Shown one piece after another: positions 31,501 through 38,835 of a stretch of 64,000 nucleotides of DNA; within the stretch, counting starts at the first letter, position 1, and each line of letters opens with the position of its first letter. The notes beneath the pieces are model-generated. The model made no database searches, was not told the origin of the DNA, and worked only from the letters and a program-made list of their open reading frames with translations. Position numbers and translations under genes: made by a program. The stretch lies in NCBI RefSeq assembly GCF_009711225.1, contig NZ_WMIE01000007.1:1-64000 (forward strand). The letters run 5' to 3'. This DNA is from Paracoccus aestuariivivens (GTDB taxonomy: Bacteria > Pseudomonadota > Alphaproteobacteria > Rhodobacterales > Rhodobacteraceae).

Positions 31501-31760
31501 GCAGCGCCAATCTTGTCGTCTGGCCCAAAACCTTCGCCCAGTTCCGCAAGGTCGTGATGACGGCGCGGCTACTTGAGGTGCATGGCCATATCCAGCGTGG
31601 CGAGGGCGTGACCCATGTCGTCGCGGAATGGCTTGGCGACCGCTCGGACGCACTGTTGCGGCTGACCGGCGATGCGCCGCGCGCGACCGGACTGCCAGCG
31701 CCGCGCGCAGGCCATCCGCGTCAGCAGAGGATTCTGCCCGCCTCCCGCGATTTCCATTAG
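28521..31760 (+). CDS. dnaE2: Error-prone DNA polymerase III alpha subunit DnaE2
   Basis: A 1079-residue C-family polymerase, the catalytic unit of SOS mutagenesis. The N-terminal PHP domain starts [22 protein letters not shown]. The palm has the catalytic acids in [10 protein letters not shown] (393 onward). Later come QEQAMKIAM and [20 protein letters not shown], then an OB domain ([25 protein letters not shown]). The C-terminal tau-binding part of replicative DnaE is missing, as usual for DnaE2. ATG 28521 overlaps the imuB stop by one base. Confidence 0.96.
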   Translation: [1079 protein letters not shown]

Positions 31761-31771
31761 CCGAAATAGCA

Positions 31772-31801
31772 AGGACCGCGCCCTTTGCGGGGCGCGGTCC
31801 T
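31772..31801. terminator. Hairpin between dnaE2 and rpmG (convergent)
   Basis: A perfect AGGACCGCGCC / GGCGCGGTCCT stem with an 8-base loop between two convergent genes. There is no strong T run on either side, so it is probably a shared weak terminator. Confidence 0.55.
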
Positions 31802-31828
31802 GCATGATCGTAACTGATCCGGCAGATC

Positions 31829-31996
31829 TTACTTGATCTTGCCTTCTTTGTACTCAACGTGCTTGCGCACAACCGGGTCGTACTTGTTGACCGTCATTTT
31901 CTCGGTCATCGTGCGGGCGTTCTTCTTGGTGACGTAGAAGTGCCCGGTCCCGGCCGAGGAGTTCAGACGGATCTTGATCGTCGTCGGCTTCGCCAT
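31829..31996 (-). CDS. rpmG: 50S ribosomal protein L33
   Basis: A 55-residue protein, [30 protein letters not shown] and so on, ending in EGKIK. It is the zinc-free (Cys-lacking) L33 type found across alphaproteobacteria. GCAGGAGC lies before the ATG at 31996; longer upstream frames are not coding. A component of the large subunit near the E site. Confidence 0.97.
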   Translation of the reverse strand: MAKPTTIKIRLNSSAGTGHFYVTKKNARTMTEKMTVNKYDPVVRKHVEYKEGKIK

Positions 31997-32171
31997 TTGC
32001 TTCGCTCCTGCTGCGGGGCAAAACGCGTATAGCAAACCCCGTGAAATCTCTTGGAAGCCGCCTTTTAGCTTCCGGAACGCCAAAGTCAACCGGGAATCAC
32101 CCGAACAACCGTGCTTTTGCGGCCTGTCGCCGCAAGTTTCCCGGCCATGCCGGAACAGCAAATGTCGGAAA

Positions 32172-32547
32172 GAACGCGCGGATGGCCTATAAGCCGGATT
32201 TTGTTCCGGGGTTGCCCCCTTCGATGACCATTCCTCTGGCCCCGCCATTGCTGACGGGATCTAGCTGCCAACCCGGACCTTCTGGGGCGAAAGCAGCCCT
32301 GCCTTGCGGCGCGAGGTCCCTATTCGGCATTGCTCCCGGTGGGGCTTGCCTTGCCGGTCCTGTTGCCAGTCCCGCGGTGGGCTCTTACCCCACCGTTTCA
32401 CCCTTACCCATGCATGCATGGGCGGTCTGTTCTCTGTGGCGCTTTCCCTAGGGTTACCCCCGCCGGGCGTTACCCGGCACCGTGCCTTCATGGAGTCCGG
32501 ACTTTCCTCGACGATTGCTCGCCGCGGTCATCCGGCCATCCGCGCAT
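32172..32547 (-). ncRNA. rnpB: RNase P RNA (class A)
   Basis: The catalytic RNA of RNase P, which trims tRNA 5' leaders. On the minus strand the conserved 5' block GAGGAAAGTCCGGACTCC (about 32496-32513) opens the core, and the 3' end reads ACAAAATCCGGCTTAT (32188-32203). The ends pair in a 12-bp P1 helix: 32534-32545 with 32176-32187 (GCGCGGATGGCC / GGCCATCCGCGC). Ends are placed from P1 and are good to a few bases. A promoter sits at normal distance upstream. Confidence 0.95.
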
Positions 32548-32551
32548 GGGC

Positions 32552-32580
32552 CAGATAGGGCCATGCGCAGGGATGGTCAA
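32552..32580 (-). promoter_or_regulatory. Promoter of rnpB
   Basis: On the minus strand, -35 TTGACC (32575-32580), a 17-base spacer and -10 TATCTG (32552-32557). The predicted start falls at about 32546, matching the 5' end deduced from the P1 helix. An inverted repeat (32544-32569) surrounds the -10. Confidence 0.7.
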
Positions 32581-32592
32581 GCAACCCGTTCA

Positions 32593-33345
32593 CTAAGCGG
32601 GCTTGGCATCGGTAATCCACAGCTTCGCGGCGTCCATGGCAGCATTGGGAAAGACTGCGACCTCGCTGGGCATGAGCGGCGCGAAAAGCTTCACCGACCG
32701 GGTGATCCAGCCGATATCGCTGACCACTGCCACACGTTCGAAGCTGCGCCAATGGGTCAGGCCAAGACGGGCATCGTCCCATATCGCACCTGCCGAATAG
32801 CCCTCGAATTCCGGTCCAAGTTGCATAAGCAACCGAACCTTGCCCAATCGCGCGGCTTTCTCGCGAACCAAGGGAATCAGCTGATCCTCGTAATCGCGCG
32901 AGGTGACTTCACCCAAAGCCCGGATTGCGATGACATTATCAGGGAACCCCTCGATCAACTGGTAGCCTTCCGGCTCGTTCTCGGGTGATCCGGCCCAAGC
33001 GATTGCCTCGGACTGATCCTTCACGTCGAAATGCCGCAATCTGGCGCGCACAAAGATATCGGCCAGTCCCGGCACAAACGACAGCCCCATGACATCGGTC
33101 ACCACCGCCACACGCGGCAGAACCGAGGCATGTTTCCGAACCATCTCGAAATGGGCGCGCAACGCCGACAGCCCGTCCCAATGCGGCACGCCCTTCAGGA
33201 AAACCACCAATCCCGGCATGCGACCACGCTTGCTCGCATAGTCGTCGATTGCCTTGCCCAACGCTTCGAATTCCGATGCGGCCAGCGTTCCTTCGGGCCG
33301 CGCCTCTATGACATTCGTCGTTTCGTCGATCTCGATATTCAACAT
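32593..33345 (-). CDS. Tandem SpoIIAA-like (STAS-fold) domain protein
   Basis: A 250-residue soluble protein made of two SpoIIAA-like domains. The first (about 1-118) has MLNIEIDETTNVIEARPEGTL, then DYASKRGRMPGLVVFLKG, WDGLSALRAHFEMVRKH and RVAVVTD. The second (about 130-250) has NVIAIRALGEVTSRDYEDQLIP, KVRLLMQLGPEFEGYSAGAIWDDARLGLTHWRSFERVAVVSD. Single-domain relatives are common; a function is not known. Start ATG 33345 has AAGGAG 8 bases before; an ATG at 33363 overlaps that site and is less likely. Confidence 0.85.
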   Translation of the reverse strand: MLNIEIDETTNVIEARPEGTLAASEFEALGKAIDDYASKRGRMPGLVVFLKGVPHWDGLSALRAHFEMVRKHASVLPRVAVVTDVMGLSFVPGLADIFVRARLRHFDVKDQSEAIAWAGSPENEPEGYQLIEGFPDNVIAIRALGEVTSRDYEDQLIPLVREKAARLGKVRLLMQLGPEFEGYSAGAIWDDARLGLTHWRSFERVAVVSDIGWITRSVKLFAPLMPSEVAVFPNAAMDAAKLWITDAKPA

Positions 33346-33398
33346 CGCAAGATCTCCTTCCATGAGGAAATCAAACGCGCGTCGACGCCACGAGGTTC

Positions 33399-35792
33399 TT
33401 AGAACGGTACGTCATCCAGATTACCGGCCTGACCTGACGGCTGCACATAACCTGCCTTGATGGTCTTGAAGCCGGTTGGAAACTCGACGGTCAGCGTATC
33501 CTCGGCAATGCCCCTGACGGTGCCATTGCCGAATTTCTGGTGAAACACCCGATCACCGACCGAATAGCTGACAGTCGCGCGCGCATCTATCGTCACCGGT
33601 ACGCGAGGCGTGGCCTGCACCCGCGTCGCGCTACGCTCTTGCATCCGCCGCCATCCCGGAGAGTTGTAGACATCGGCATGGGCCGCGCGTTCATGCATGC
33701 TGGATTGTGCAAAGGTCTGCGCCGCCGCCCCATATCCGCCGCCATACAGACCCGGAGGCGTCAGAACCTCGACATGTTTCTCGGGCAATTCGTCGATAAA
33801 GCGCGACGGCAGGCTCGACTGCCACTGCCCGTACATCCGGCGGTTTCCGGCAAAACTGATCGTGACCAGCGCCTCACCCCGCGTGATGCCGACATAGGCC
33901 AAGCGGCGCTCTTCTTCGAGGCCCTTCATTCCGGATTCATCCATGCTGCGCTGGCTGGGGAACAGACCGTCTTCCCACCCCGGCAGAAAGACAACGGGAT
34001 ATTCCAGACCCTTTGCCGCGTGCAGCGTCATGATCGACACTTCCTCGGCCTGCTCGTCCTTCTGGGTGTCCATGACCAATGCAACGTGTTCAAGGAACCC
34101 TTGCAGGTTGTCGAACTCTTCCAGAGCCTTGATCAGTTCTTTCAGGTTGTCGAGCCGCCCCGGCGCGTCCGGGGATTTGTCGTTCTGCCACATCGCCGTA
34201 TAGCCGGATTCGTCCAAAATCCGCTCGGCCAGTTCGACATGCCGCACATTCGTGTCGATGGCGTCGGCATGCCAACGCCCCATCCCTTCAACAAAGACGC
34301 GCAGCGCCGCAGCGCCCTTGCCACCAAGCGCGCCGACGGCCACCGCCGAGGCCGCGCCTTCCAACAACGACAATCCACGCTCGCGCGCCTCGCGCTGGAT
34401 AGTCTGCACGGCCTTGTCGCCAAGGCCCCGCTTGGGCAGGTTCACCACCCGCTCGAAGGCCAGATCGTCGGTCGGGCTGACCGCCAGCCGGAAATAGGCC
34501 ATGGCGTCGCGGATTTCCTGCCGCTCGTAAAAACGGGGACCACCGATCACGCGATATGGCAGGCCAATGGTCATGAAGCGGTCCTCGAAGGCCCGCATCT
34601 GATGGCTGGCCCGCACAAGGATCGCGATGTCGTTCAAACTGCGGCGACCGACCGAGTGGCGATGCCCCCCCTGAAACGCTTCGATCTCTTCGCCGATCCA
34701 GCGCGCTTCGGCTTCGCTGTCCCAGTGGCCGATCAGGCGGACCGGTTCACCGCCCTCGGCCTCGGTCCAAAGGGTCTTGCCAAGCCGGCCCTTGTTCGCC
34801 TCGATCAGCCCCGAGGCAGCAGCAAGGATATGCGCGGTCGAGCGGTAGTTCTGCTCGAGCCGGATCACCTTGGCGCCGGGGAAATCGGTCTCGAAGCGCA
34901 GGATGTTGCCGACCTCGGCCCCGCGCCAGCCATAGATCGACTGGTCGTCATCGCCGACGCAGCAGATATTGCGATGCGCCTTCGCCAGCAGGCGCAGCCA
35001 CATATATTGCGCGACGTTGGTGTCCTGATACTCGTCCACCAGAATATAGCGGAAACGGTCCTGCCATTGGTGCAGCACGTCCGGATGGGCCTGAAAAACC
35101 GTGACGCAATGCATCAGCAGATCGCCGAAATCGACGGCGTTCAATTCCAGCAGCCGGCGCTGATAGGCTGCGTAAAGCTTACCACCATGCCCATCGAATG
35201 CCTGCCCCTCGCCTTTCGGCAGGTTCGGAGGCGTCAGGCAGCGGTTCTTCCAGCCATCGATCAATCCGGCCAATTGCCGCGCGGGCCAACGCTTTTCGTC
35301 AATATTCTCGGCCGCGATCAACTGCTTCAGCAGCCGGATCTGGTCGTCCGTATCAAGGATGGTAAAGCTTGGCTTCAGTTGAAGCGTGGCGTCGCCCACC
35401 AGTTCGGCATGGCGGCGCAGGATCTTGACGCTGATGCTGTGGAAGGTGCCAAGCCACGGCATGCCCTCGACCATTTCGCCAAGAAGGCGGCCGATACGGT
35501 CCTTCATCTCGCGCGCGGCCTTGTTGGTGAAGGTCACCGCCAGAATCTGGCCGGGGCGGGCTTTGCCCAGTGTCAACAAATGTGCAATGCGCGTGGTCAG
35601 GGCGCGGGTCTTTCCCGTTCCCGCCCCCGCCAGAAGCAGGACCGGCCCGTCCAGCACCTCGACCGCCTCGCGTTGCGCGGGGTTCAGGCCGTCCAGATAA
35701 GGCATGGGCCGTGCCCCCATCGCGCGCTGCGACAGGGGAACAGTGACCGAGACCGCAGCCTCGAATGCGTCGGAATCGTCGAATTCGTTCAT
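33399..35792 (-). CDS. uvrD: UvrD/PcrA-type superfamily 1 DNA helicase
   Basis: A 797-residue 3'-5' helicase used in nucleotide-excision and mismatch repair. Motifs: Q motif LNPAQREAV (36-44), Walker A AGAGTGKT at 55-62, VDEYQDTN (motif II), GDDDQSIYGWRGA (motif III), LEQNYRS (motif IV), IMTLHAAKGLEYPVVFLPGWEDGLFPSQRS (motif V) and RLAYVGITRG (motif VI). The C-terminus carries a Tudor-like RNAP-binding segment (YSVGDRVFHQKFGNGTV). UvrD or PcrA naming is a matter of convention. Mfd is also in this window. Confidence 0.96.
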   Translation of the reverse strand: MNEFDDSDAFEAAVSVTVPLSQRAMGARPMPYLDGLNPAQREAVEVLDGPVLLLAGAGTGKTRALTTRIAHLLTLGKARPGQILAVTFTNKAAREMKDRIGRLLGEMVEGMPWLGTFHSISVKILRRHAELVGDATLQLKPSFTILDTDDQIRLLKQLIAAENIDEKRWPARQLAGLIDGWKNRCLTPPNLPKGEGQAFDGHGGKLYAAYQRRLLELNAVDFGDLLMHCVTVFQAHPDVLHQWQDRFRYILVDEYQDTNVAQYMWLRLLAKAHRNICCVGDDDQSIYGWRGAEVGNILRFETDFPGAKVIRLEQNYRSTAHILAAASGLIEANKGRLGKTLWTEAEGGEPVRLIGHWDSEAEARWIGEEIEAFQGGHRHSVGRRSLNDIAILVRASHQMRAFEDRFMTIGLPYRVIGGPRFYERQEIRDAMAYFRLAVSPTDDLAFERVVNLPKRGLGDKAVQTIQREARERGLSLLEGAASAVAVGALGGKGAAALRVFVEGMGRWHADAIDTNVRHVELAERILDESGYTAMWQNDKSPDAPGRLDNLKELIKALEEFDNLQGFLEHVALVMDTQKDEQAEEVSIMTLHAAKGLEYPVVFLPGWEDGLFPSQRSMDESGMKGLEEERRLAYVGITRGEALVTISFAGNRRMYGQWQSSLPSRFIDELPEKHVEVLTPPGLYGGGYGAAAQTFAQSSMHERAAHADVYNSPGWRRMQERSATRVQATPRVPVTIDARATVSYSVGDRVFHQKFGNGTVRGIAEDTLTVEFPTGFKTIKAGYVQPSGQAGNLDDVPF

Positions 35793-35851
35793 AGCGTAAA
35801 CATAGCCCCTGCCGGCGCATGGGGGAAGCCCATGTTCACGCCCTGTTCGCG

Positions 35852-36820
35852 TCAGGCCCGCAGGCTTGCAAATATCGCCGGATCAAGGCTGGACTGGGCG
35901 AAGGTTTCGCCTTGCGTCAGCACGCTGACCGCGTCATGCGAGTGCAGCGATTCCTGATGGCTTGCCACAACGCGGAAGTCGCCAATTCGCGGATCGGACA
36001 TCATCGCCCCGGCAAATGCCCGCACCGCATCCTCGACGAAGATCGGATTCGCGGCGTTCAGCTCGGCAAAGGCCTGCTCGTCTTCGCGTTTGACCATGAC
36101 CTGCGTTTCGGTCGGCACGGCCAAACGGCACAGATCGACCATATCCTCGAACCACAGGCGTCCTTCGCCCGTCAGCGCGACAGAAATCCGCGCGATCGAA
36201 CGCTGCGAATGCGGCGTCGCCAGCTGACCGCGCATCTGGCGGGCATGTTCGGACAGTTCGAGCGAGCAAGGGCAGGTCGAGCTATAGACATAATCGACAT
36301 GCACGATGCGCAGCCGCTGGCCGTTACGTTCGACTAGTTCCAGCGCAATATCGTAATACTGCCAGCCCGTCAGACCCGAGCGCAGCGATTCGACCCGCAT
36401 CGGAAAGCTGAAGCGCATCTGGATGCGAGCGTCCAAACTATCCAGATCGGACTTGTAATCGTCCAGAGCCGCTTCGAGCACATCCATCGAGAAACGCTTT
36501 TCGGCATGGGCATAGAACGAGCGCATGATGCGGCTCATATTGATGCCCTTGCGATCGGCCTCGAGGCTGACGGTGCCGGTGACCGAAGTCTCGAGCAGGA
36601 CCTCGCCGCCTTCGCGGGTCAGATAGTGGATCGGTAGGCGGAAATTCGAAATACCAACATGCTGGATCGGGGCGCGCGCACCCACGATCAGGCTGGCCGG
36701 ACCGTTTTGCAGATCCGGCAGGCTGGCTTTATAGGTGTCATCGACGCGAAAATCCAAAGGATATTCGCGCGATAGCGCGGGGTAAGCACGGTCGGTAGCT
36801 ATAGGGCGGGCCTCAGTCAC
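35852..36820 (-). CDS. folE2: GTP cyclohydrolase IB (FolE2)
   Basis: Converts GTP to 7,8-dihydroneopterin triphosphate, the first step of folate and queuosine synthesis. FolE2 is the metal-flexible form that can replace zinc-dependent FolE. Visible: the active-site Cys in VYSSTCPCSLELSEHARQ, the SHDAVSVL end region and NPIFVEDAVRAFA. About 322 residues from GTG 36820, which has AAGGGAG 6 bases upstream. Another GTG at 36847 is in frame but has a poor ribosome site. Confidence 0.93.
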   Translation of the reverse strand: MTEARPIATDRAYPALSREYPLDFRVDDTYKASLPDLQNGPASLIVGARAPIQHVGISNFRLPIHYLTREGGEVLLETSVTGTVSLEADRKGINMSRIMRSFYAHAEKRFSMDVLEAALDDYKSDLDSLDARIQMRFSFPMRVESLRSGLTGWQYYDIALELVERNGQRLRIVHVDYVYSSTCPCSLELSEHARQMRGQLATPHSQRSIARISVALTGEGRLWFEDMVDLCRLAVPTETQVMVKREDEQAFAELNAANPIFVEDAVRAFAGAMMSDPRIGDFRVVASHQESLHSHDAVSVLTQGETFAQSSLDPAIFASLRA

Positions 36821-36913
36821 GGTCGTCTCCCTTGGCAGGACGGGCACAATCTAGGGTCTGCGTACAGAAATTAAAGGGTTGTTTCGACCGCCCCATGACA
36901 ATCTTAACGTGAT

Positions 36914-38089
36914 TTATCCGCGAGCGTGGCAAAAGTCCCCGATCAGGTCATCGGCGTCCTCAAGCCCGATCGAAAGACGCAGCAGACCCGGCGTGATCCC
37001 CAGTCCGGCCTGAACCTCGGCAGACAGGCGCTGGTGGGTCGTCGTCGCGGGATGTGTTACGATGGATTTCGCATCGCCCAGATTGTTCGAGATCTGGAAG
37101 ATCTCCATCCGGTTCATCGCGGCAAATGCGGCTTCCTTGCTGCCCACATCGACCGCGATCATGGTGCCGCCTGCCCCGCCCATCTGGCGCTGAACCAGAT
37201 CGTATTGCGGATGGCTGGCCAGACCCGGATAGATCACCTTGCCCAGTTTTGGATCGGACTCGATTGCGGTCGCAAATTTCAGCGCGGTCGCCGTCTGGGC
37301 GTGGACCCGCAGTTCCATCGTGCCGATTCCGTTCAGCATCATCCATGCATTGAACGGACTGATCGCGCCGCCGGTATGCTTCAGATAAGGTTCGGCAACC
37401 TCGCGCACGAAATGTCTGCTGCCGCAGATCAGTCCGCCAAGGCAGCGTCCCGAGCCGTCGATATGCTTGGTCGCGGAATAGACCACGACATCCGCGCCCT
37501 GCTCGATTGCGCGCGAATAGACCGGAGTCGTGAAGACGTTATCGACGATCACCAGCGCGCCGACGGCATGGGCCAGTTCGGAAACGGCGGCGATATCCAC
37601 GATTTCCAGCGTCGGGTTCGACATGGATTCAAAGAACACCGCCTTGGTGCCGGGCCGGATCGCCGCGCGCCATTGTTCAAGATCGGTGCCATCGACATAG
37701 CTGATCTCGACCCCGAAGCGGGCCAGCACGTCCAGAACATATAGACACGAGCCGAACAGCGCCTTGGCCGAGACGATGTGGTCGCCCGGTTTGGCGAAGC
37801 TCATCAACGCGCCGTTGACCGCCGCCATGCCGCTGGCGGTCGCGAATGCATCCTCGGCCCCTTCGAGATTCGCGATGCGGTCCTCGAACATGCGCGAGGT
37901 CGGATTGCCGTAGCGGGCATAGATGAACTCGTCCGGACCGCTTTTGATAAAGCGGGCTTCGGCTTGCTCGGCGCTGTCATAGGCAAAGCCCTGCGTCATG
38001 AACAATGCCTCGGCCATCTCGCCATATTGGCTGCGGCGAATGCCGTGATGGACGGCGCGCGTGCGCGGATGCAGAGGCTTATCGGTCAT
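36914..38089 (-). CDS. metZ: O-succinylhomoserine sulfhydrylase
   Basis: A 391-residue Cys/Met-metabolism PLP enzyme of the gamma family that makes homocysteine from O-succinylhomoserine and sulfide. The PLP Lys208 is in YSATKHIDGSGR; the phosphate-binding SGMAAVNGALMSFAKPGD and IVDNVFTTPV are typical. The N-terminus LHPRTRAVHHGIRRSQYGEMAEAL matches MetZ more than cystathionine synthases, but O-acetylhomoserine specificity cannot be excluded. AGGAG lies before the ATG. The leader can form an unusual knot (see 38109-38132). Confidence 0.9.
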   Translation of the reverse strand: MTDKPLHPRTRAVHHGIRRSQYGEMAEALFMTQGFAYDSAEQAEARFIKSGPDEFIYARYGNPTSRMFEDRIANLEGAEDAFATASGMAAVNGALMSFAKPGDHIVSAKALFGSCLYVLDVLARFGVEISYVDGTDLEQWRAAIRPGTKAVFFESMSNPTLEIVDIAAVSELAHAVGALVIVDNVFTTPVYSRAIEQGADVVVYSATKHIDGSGRCLGGLICGSRHFVREVAEPYLKHTGGAISPFNAWMMLNGIGTMELRVHAQTATALKFATAIESDPKLGKVIYPGLASHPQYDLVQRQMGGAGGTMIAVDVGSKEAAFAAMNRMEIFQISNNLGDAKSIVTHPATTTHQRLSAEVQAGLGITPGLLRLSIGLEDADDLIGDFCHARG

Positions 38090-38108
38090 GGTCAGACTCC
38101 TGTGCGTA

Positions 38109-38132
38109 GGGGGCTTCGGTTACCCCCGACCG
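38109..38132 (-). promoter_or_regulatory. Possible pseudoknot in the metZ leader
   Basis: On the minus strand, CGGT (38129-38132), GGGGG (38123-38127), ACCG (38117-38120) and CCCCC (38109-38113) come in interleaved order, able to form an H-type pseudoknot just before the AGGAG ribosome site. SAM-II and SAM/SAH riboswitches of alphaproteobacteria are H-type pseudoknots before methionine genes, but I could not match this to either consensus. Confidence 0.3.
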
Positions 38133-38159
38133 GTCATTCGCGCAAGAGGCGCCAGAGCC

Positions 38160-38765
38160 TTATTCGCCGTCCTTCGGCAGGGCGTGGCGCTCGAACAACT
38201 TCGAGTTCAGCACAAAGAACACCACCATCAACAACGGCAGGCCGAAAGTCTTGAAATTGACCCAAGCGGTTTCCGACATGCTGCGCCAGACGATTTCGTT
38301 GGCGACGGCAAGTCCAAGGAACAGCACAGCCATACGCTGGGTCAGGATGTGCCAGCCCTGCGCGGACATGGGCAGCGCCTCGGACATGACCAGCCCCAAC
38401 CAGTTCTTGCGCAGCACAAGACTAAGACCAAGCAAGCCGGCAAAAATCAGATAGATGATCGTCGGCTTCATCTTGAAGAACCTGGGATCGTTCAACCAGA
38501 CCGACAGGCCGCCAAAGACAATGACCAGTACCAGCGTCGCGATCTGCATCGGAGACAGCTTTCCGGTCAGCCGCCACAGTGCCAGCGTGGTCAGCACCAA
38601 TACGGGGATGAAGACCAGTGTGGCGAAGATGAAGCCCGAATATTCGGTCCCGCCCAACGTCACGGTTTTATCGCGCATCCGCATGAAGGTGACGAAAAAC
38701 AGGACCAATGGCCCGAACTCCAGCGCGGATTTCAGCCAGGGATTGATCTTGCGGGGTTCGGTCAT
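38160..38765 (-). CDS. yciB: YciB/intracellular septation protein A family membrane protein
   Basis: A 201-residue inner-membrane protein of the YciB (IspZ) family. It starts MTEPRKINPWLKSALEFGPLVLFF at 38765; the longer frame is not supported. Five hydrophobic segments are visible. Hallmarks are FKMKPTIIYLIFAGLL, WHILTQRMAVLFLGLAVANEIVWR and WVNFKTFGLPLLMVVFF. The family affects envelope integrity and septation by an unclear mechanism. Followed closely by metZ; the metZ leader lies in the 70-base gap. Confidence 0.92.
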   Translation of the reverse strand: MTEPRKINPWLKSALEFGPLVLFFVTFMRMRDKTVTLGGTEYSGFIFATLVFIPVLVLTTLALWRLTGKLSPMQIATLVLVIVFGGLSVWLNDPRFFKMKPTIIYLIFAGLLGLSLVLRKNWLGLVMSEALPMSAQGWHILTQRMAVLFLGLAVANEIVWRSMSETAWVNFKTFGLPLLMVVFFVLNSKLFERHALPKDGE

Positions 38766-38835
38766 TTGGGCCTCGGAATTCAATCGTAATAGCCGTGTTC
38801 TGGCCCACAAAGTCGTCGCGGACAAGCCGACAGGA

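Noticed and set aside
33540-35957. 805-codon open frame on the plus strand
   Set aside because: Antisense shadow of uvrD; no domain could be recognised.
38090-38160. Named SAM-II or SAM/SAH riboswitch before metZ
   Set aside because: The pseudoknot order fits the general shape, but conserved sequence blocks of these classes were not recognised. It is kept only as a possible structure.
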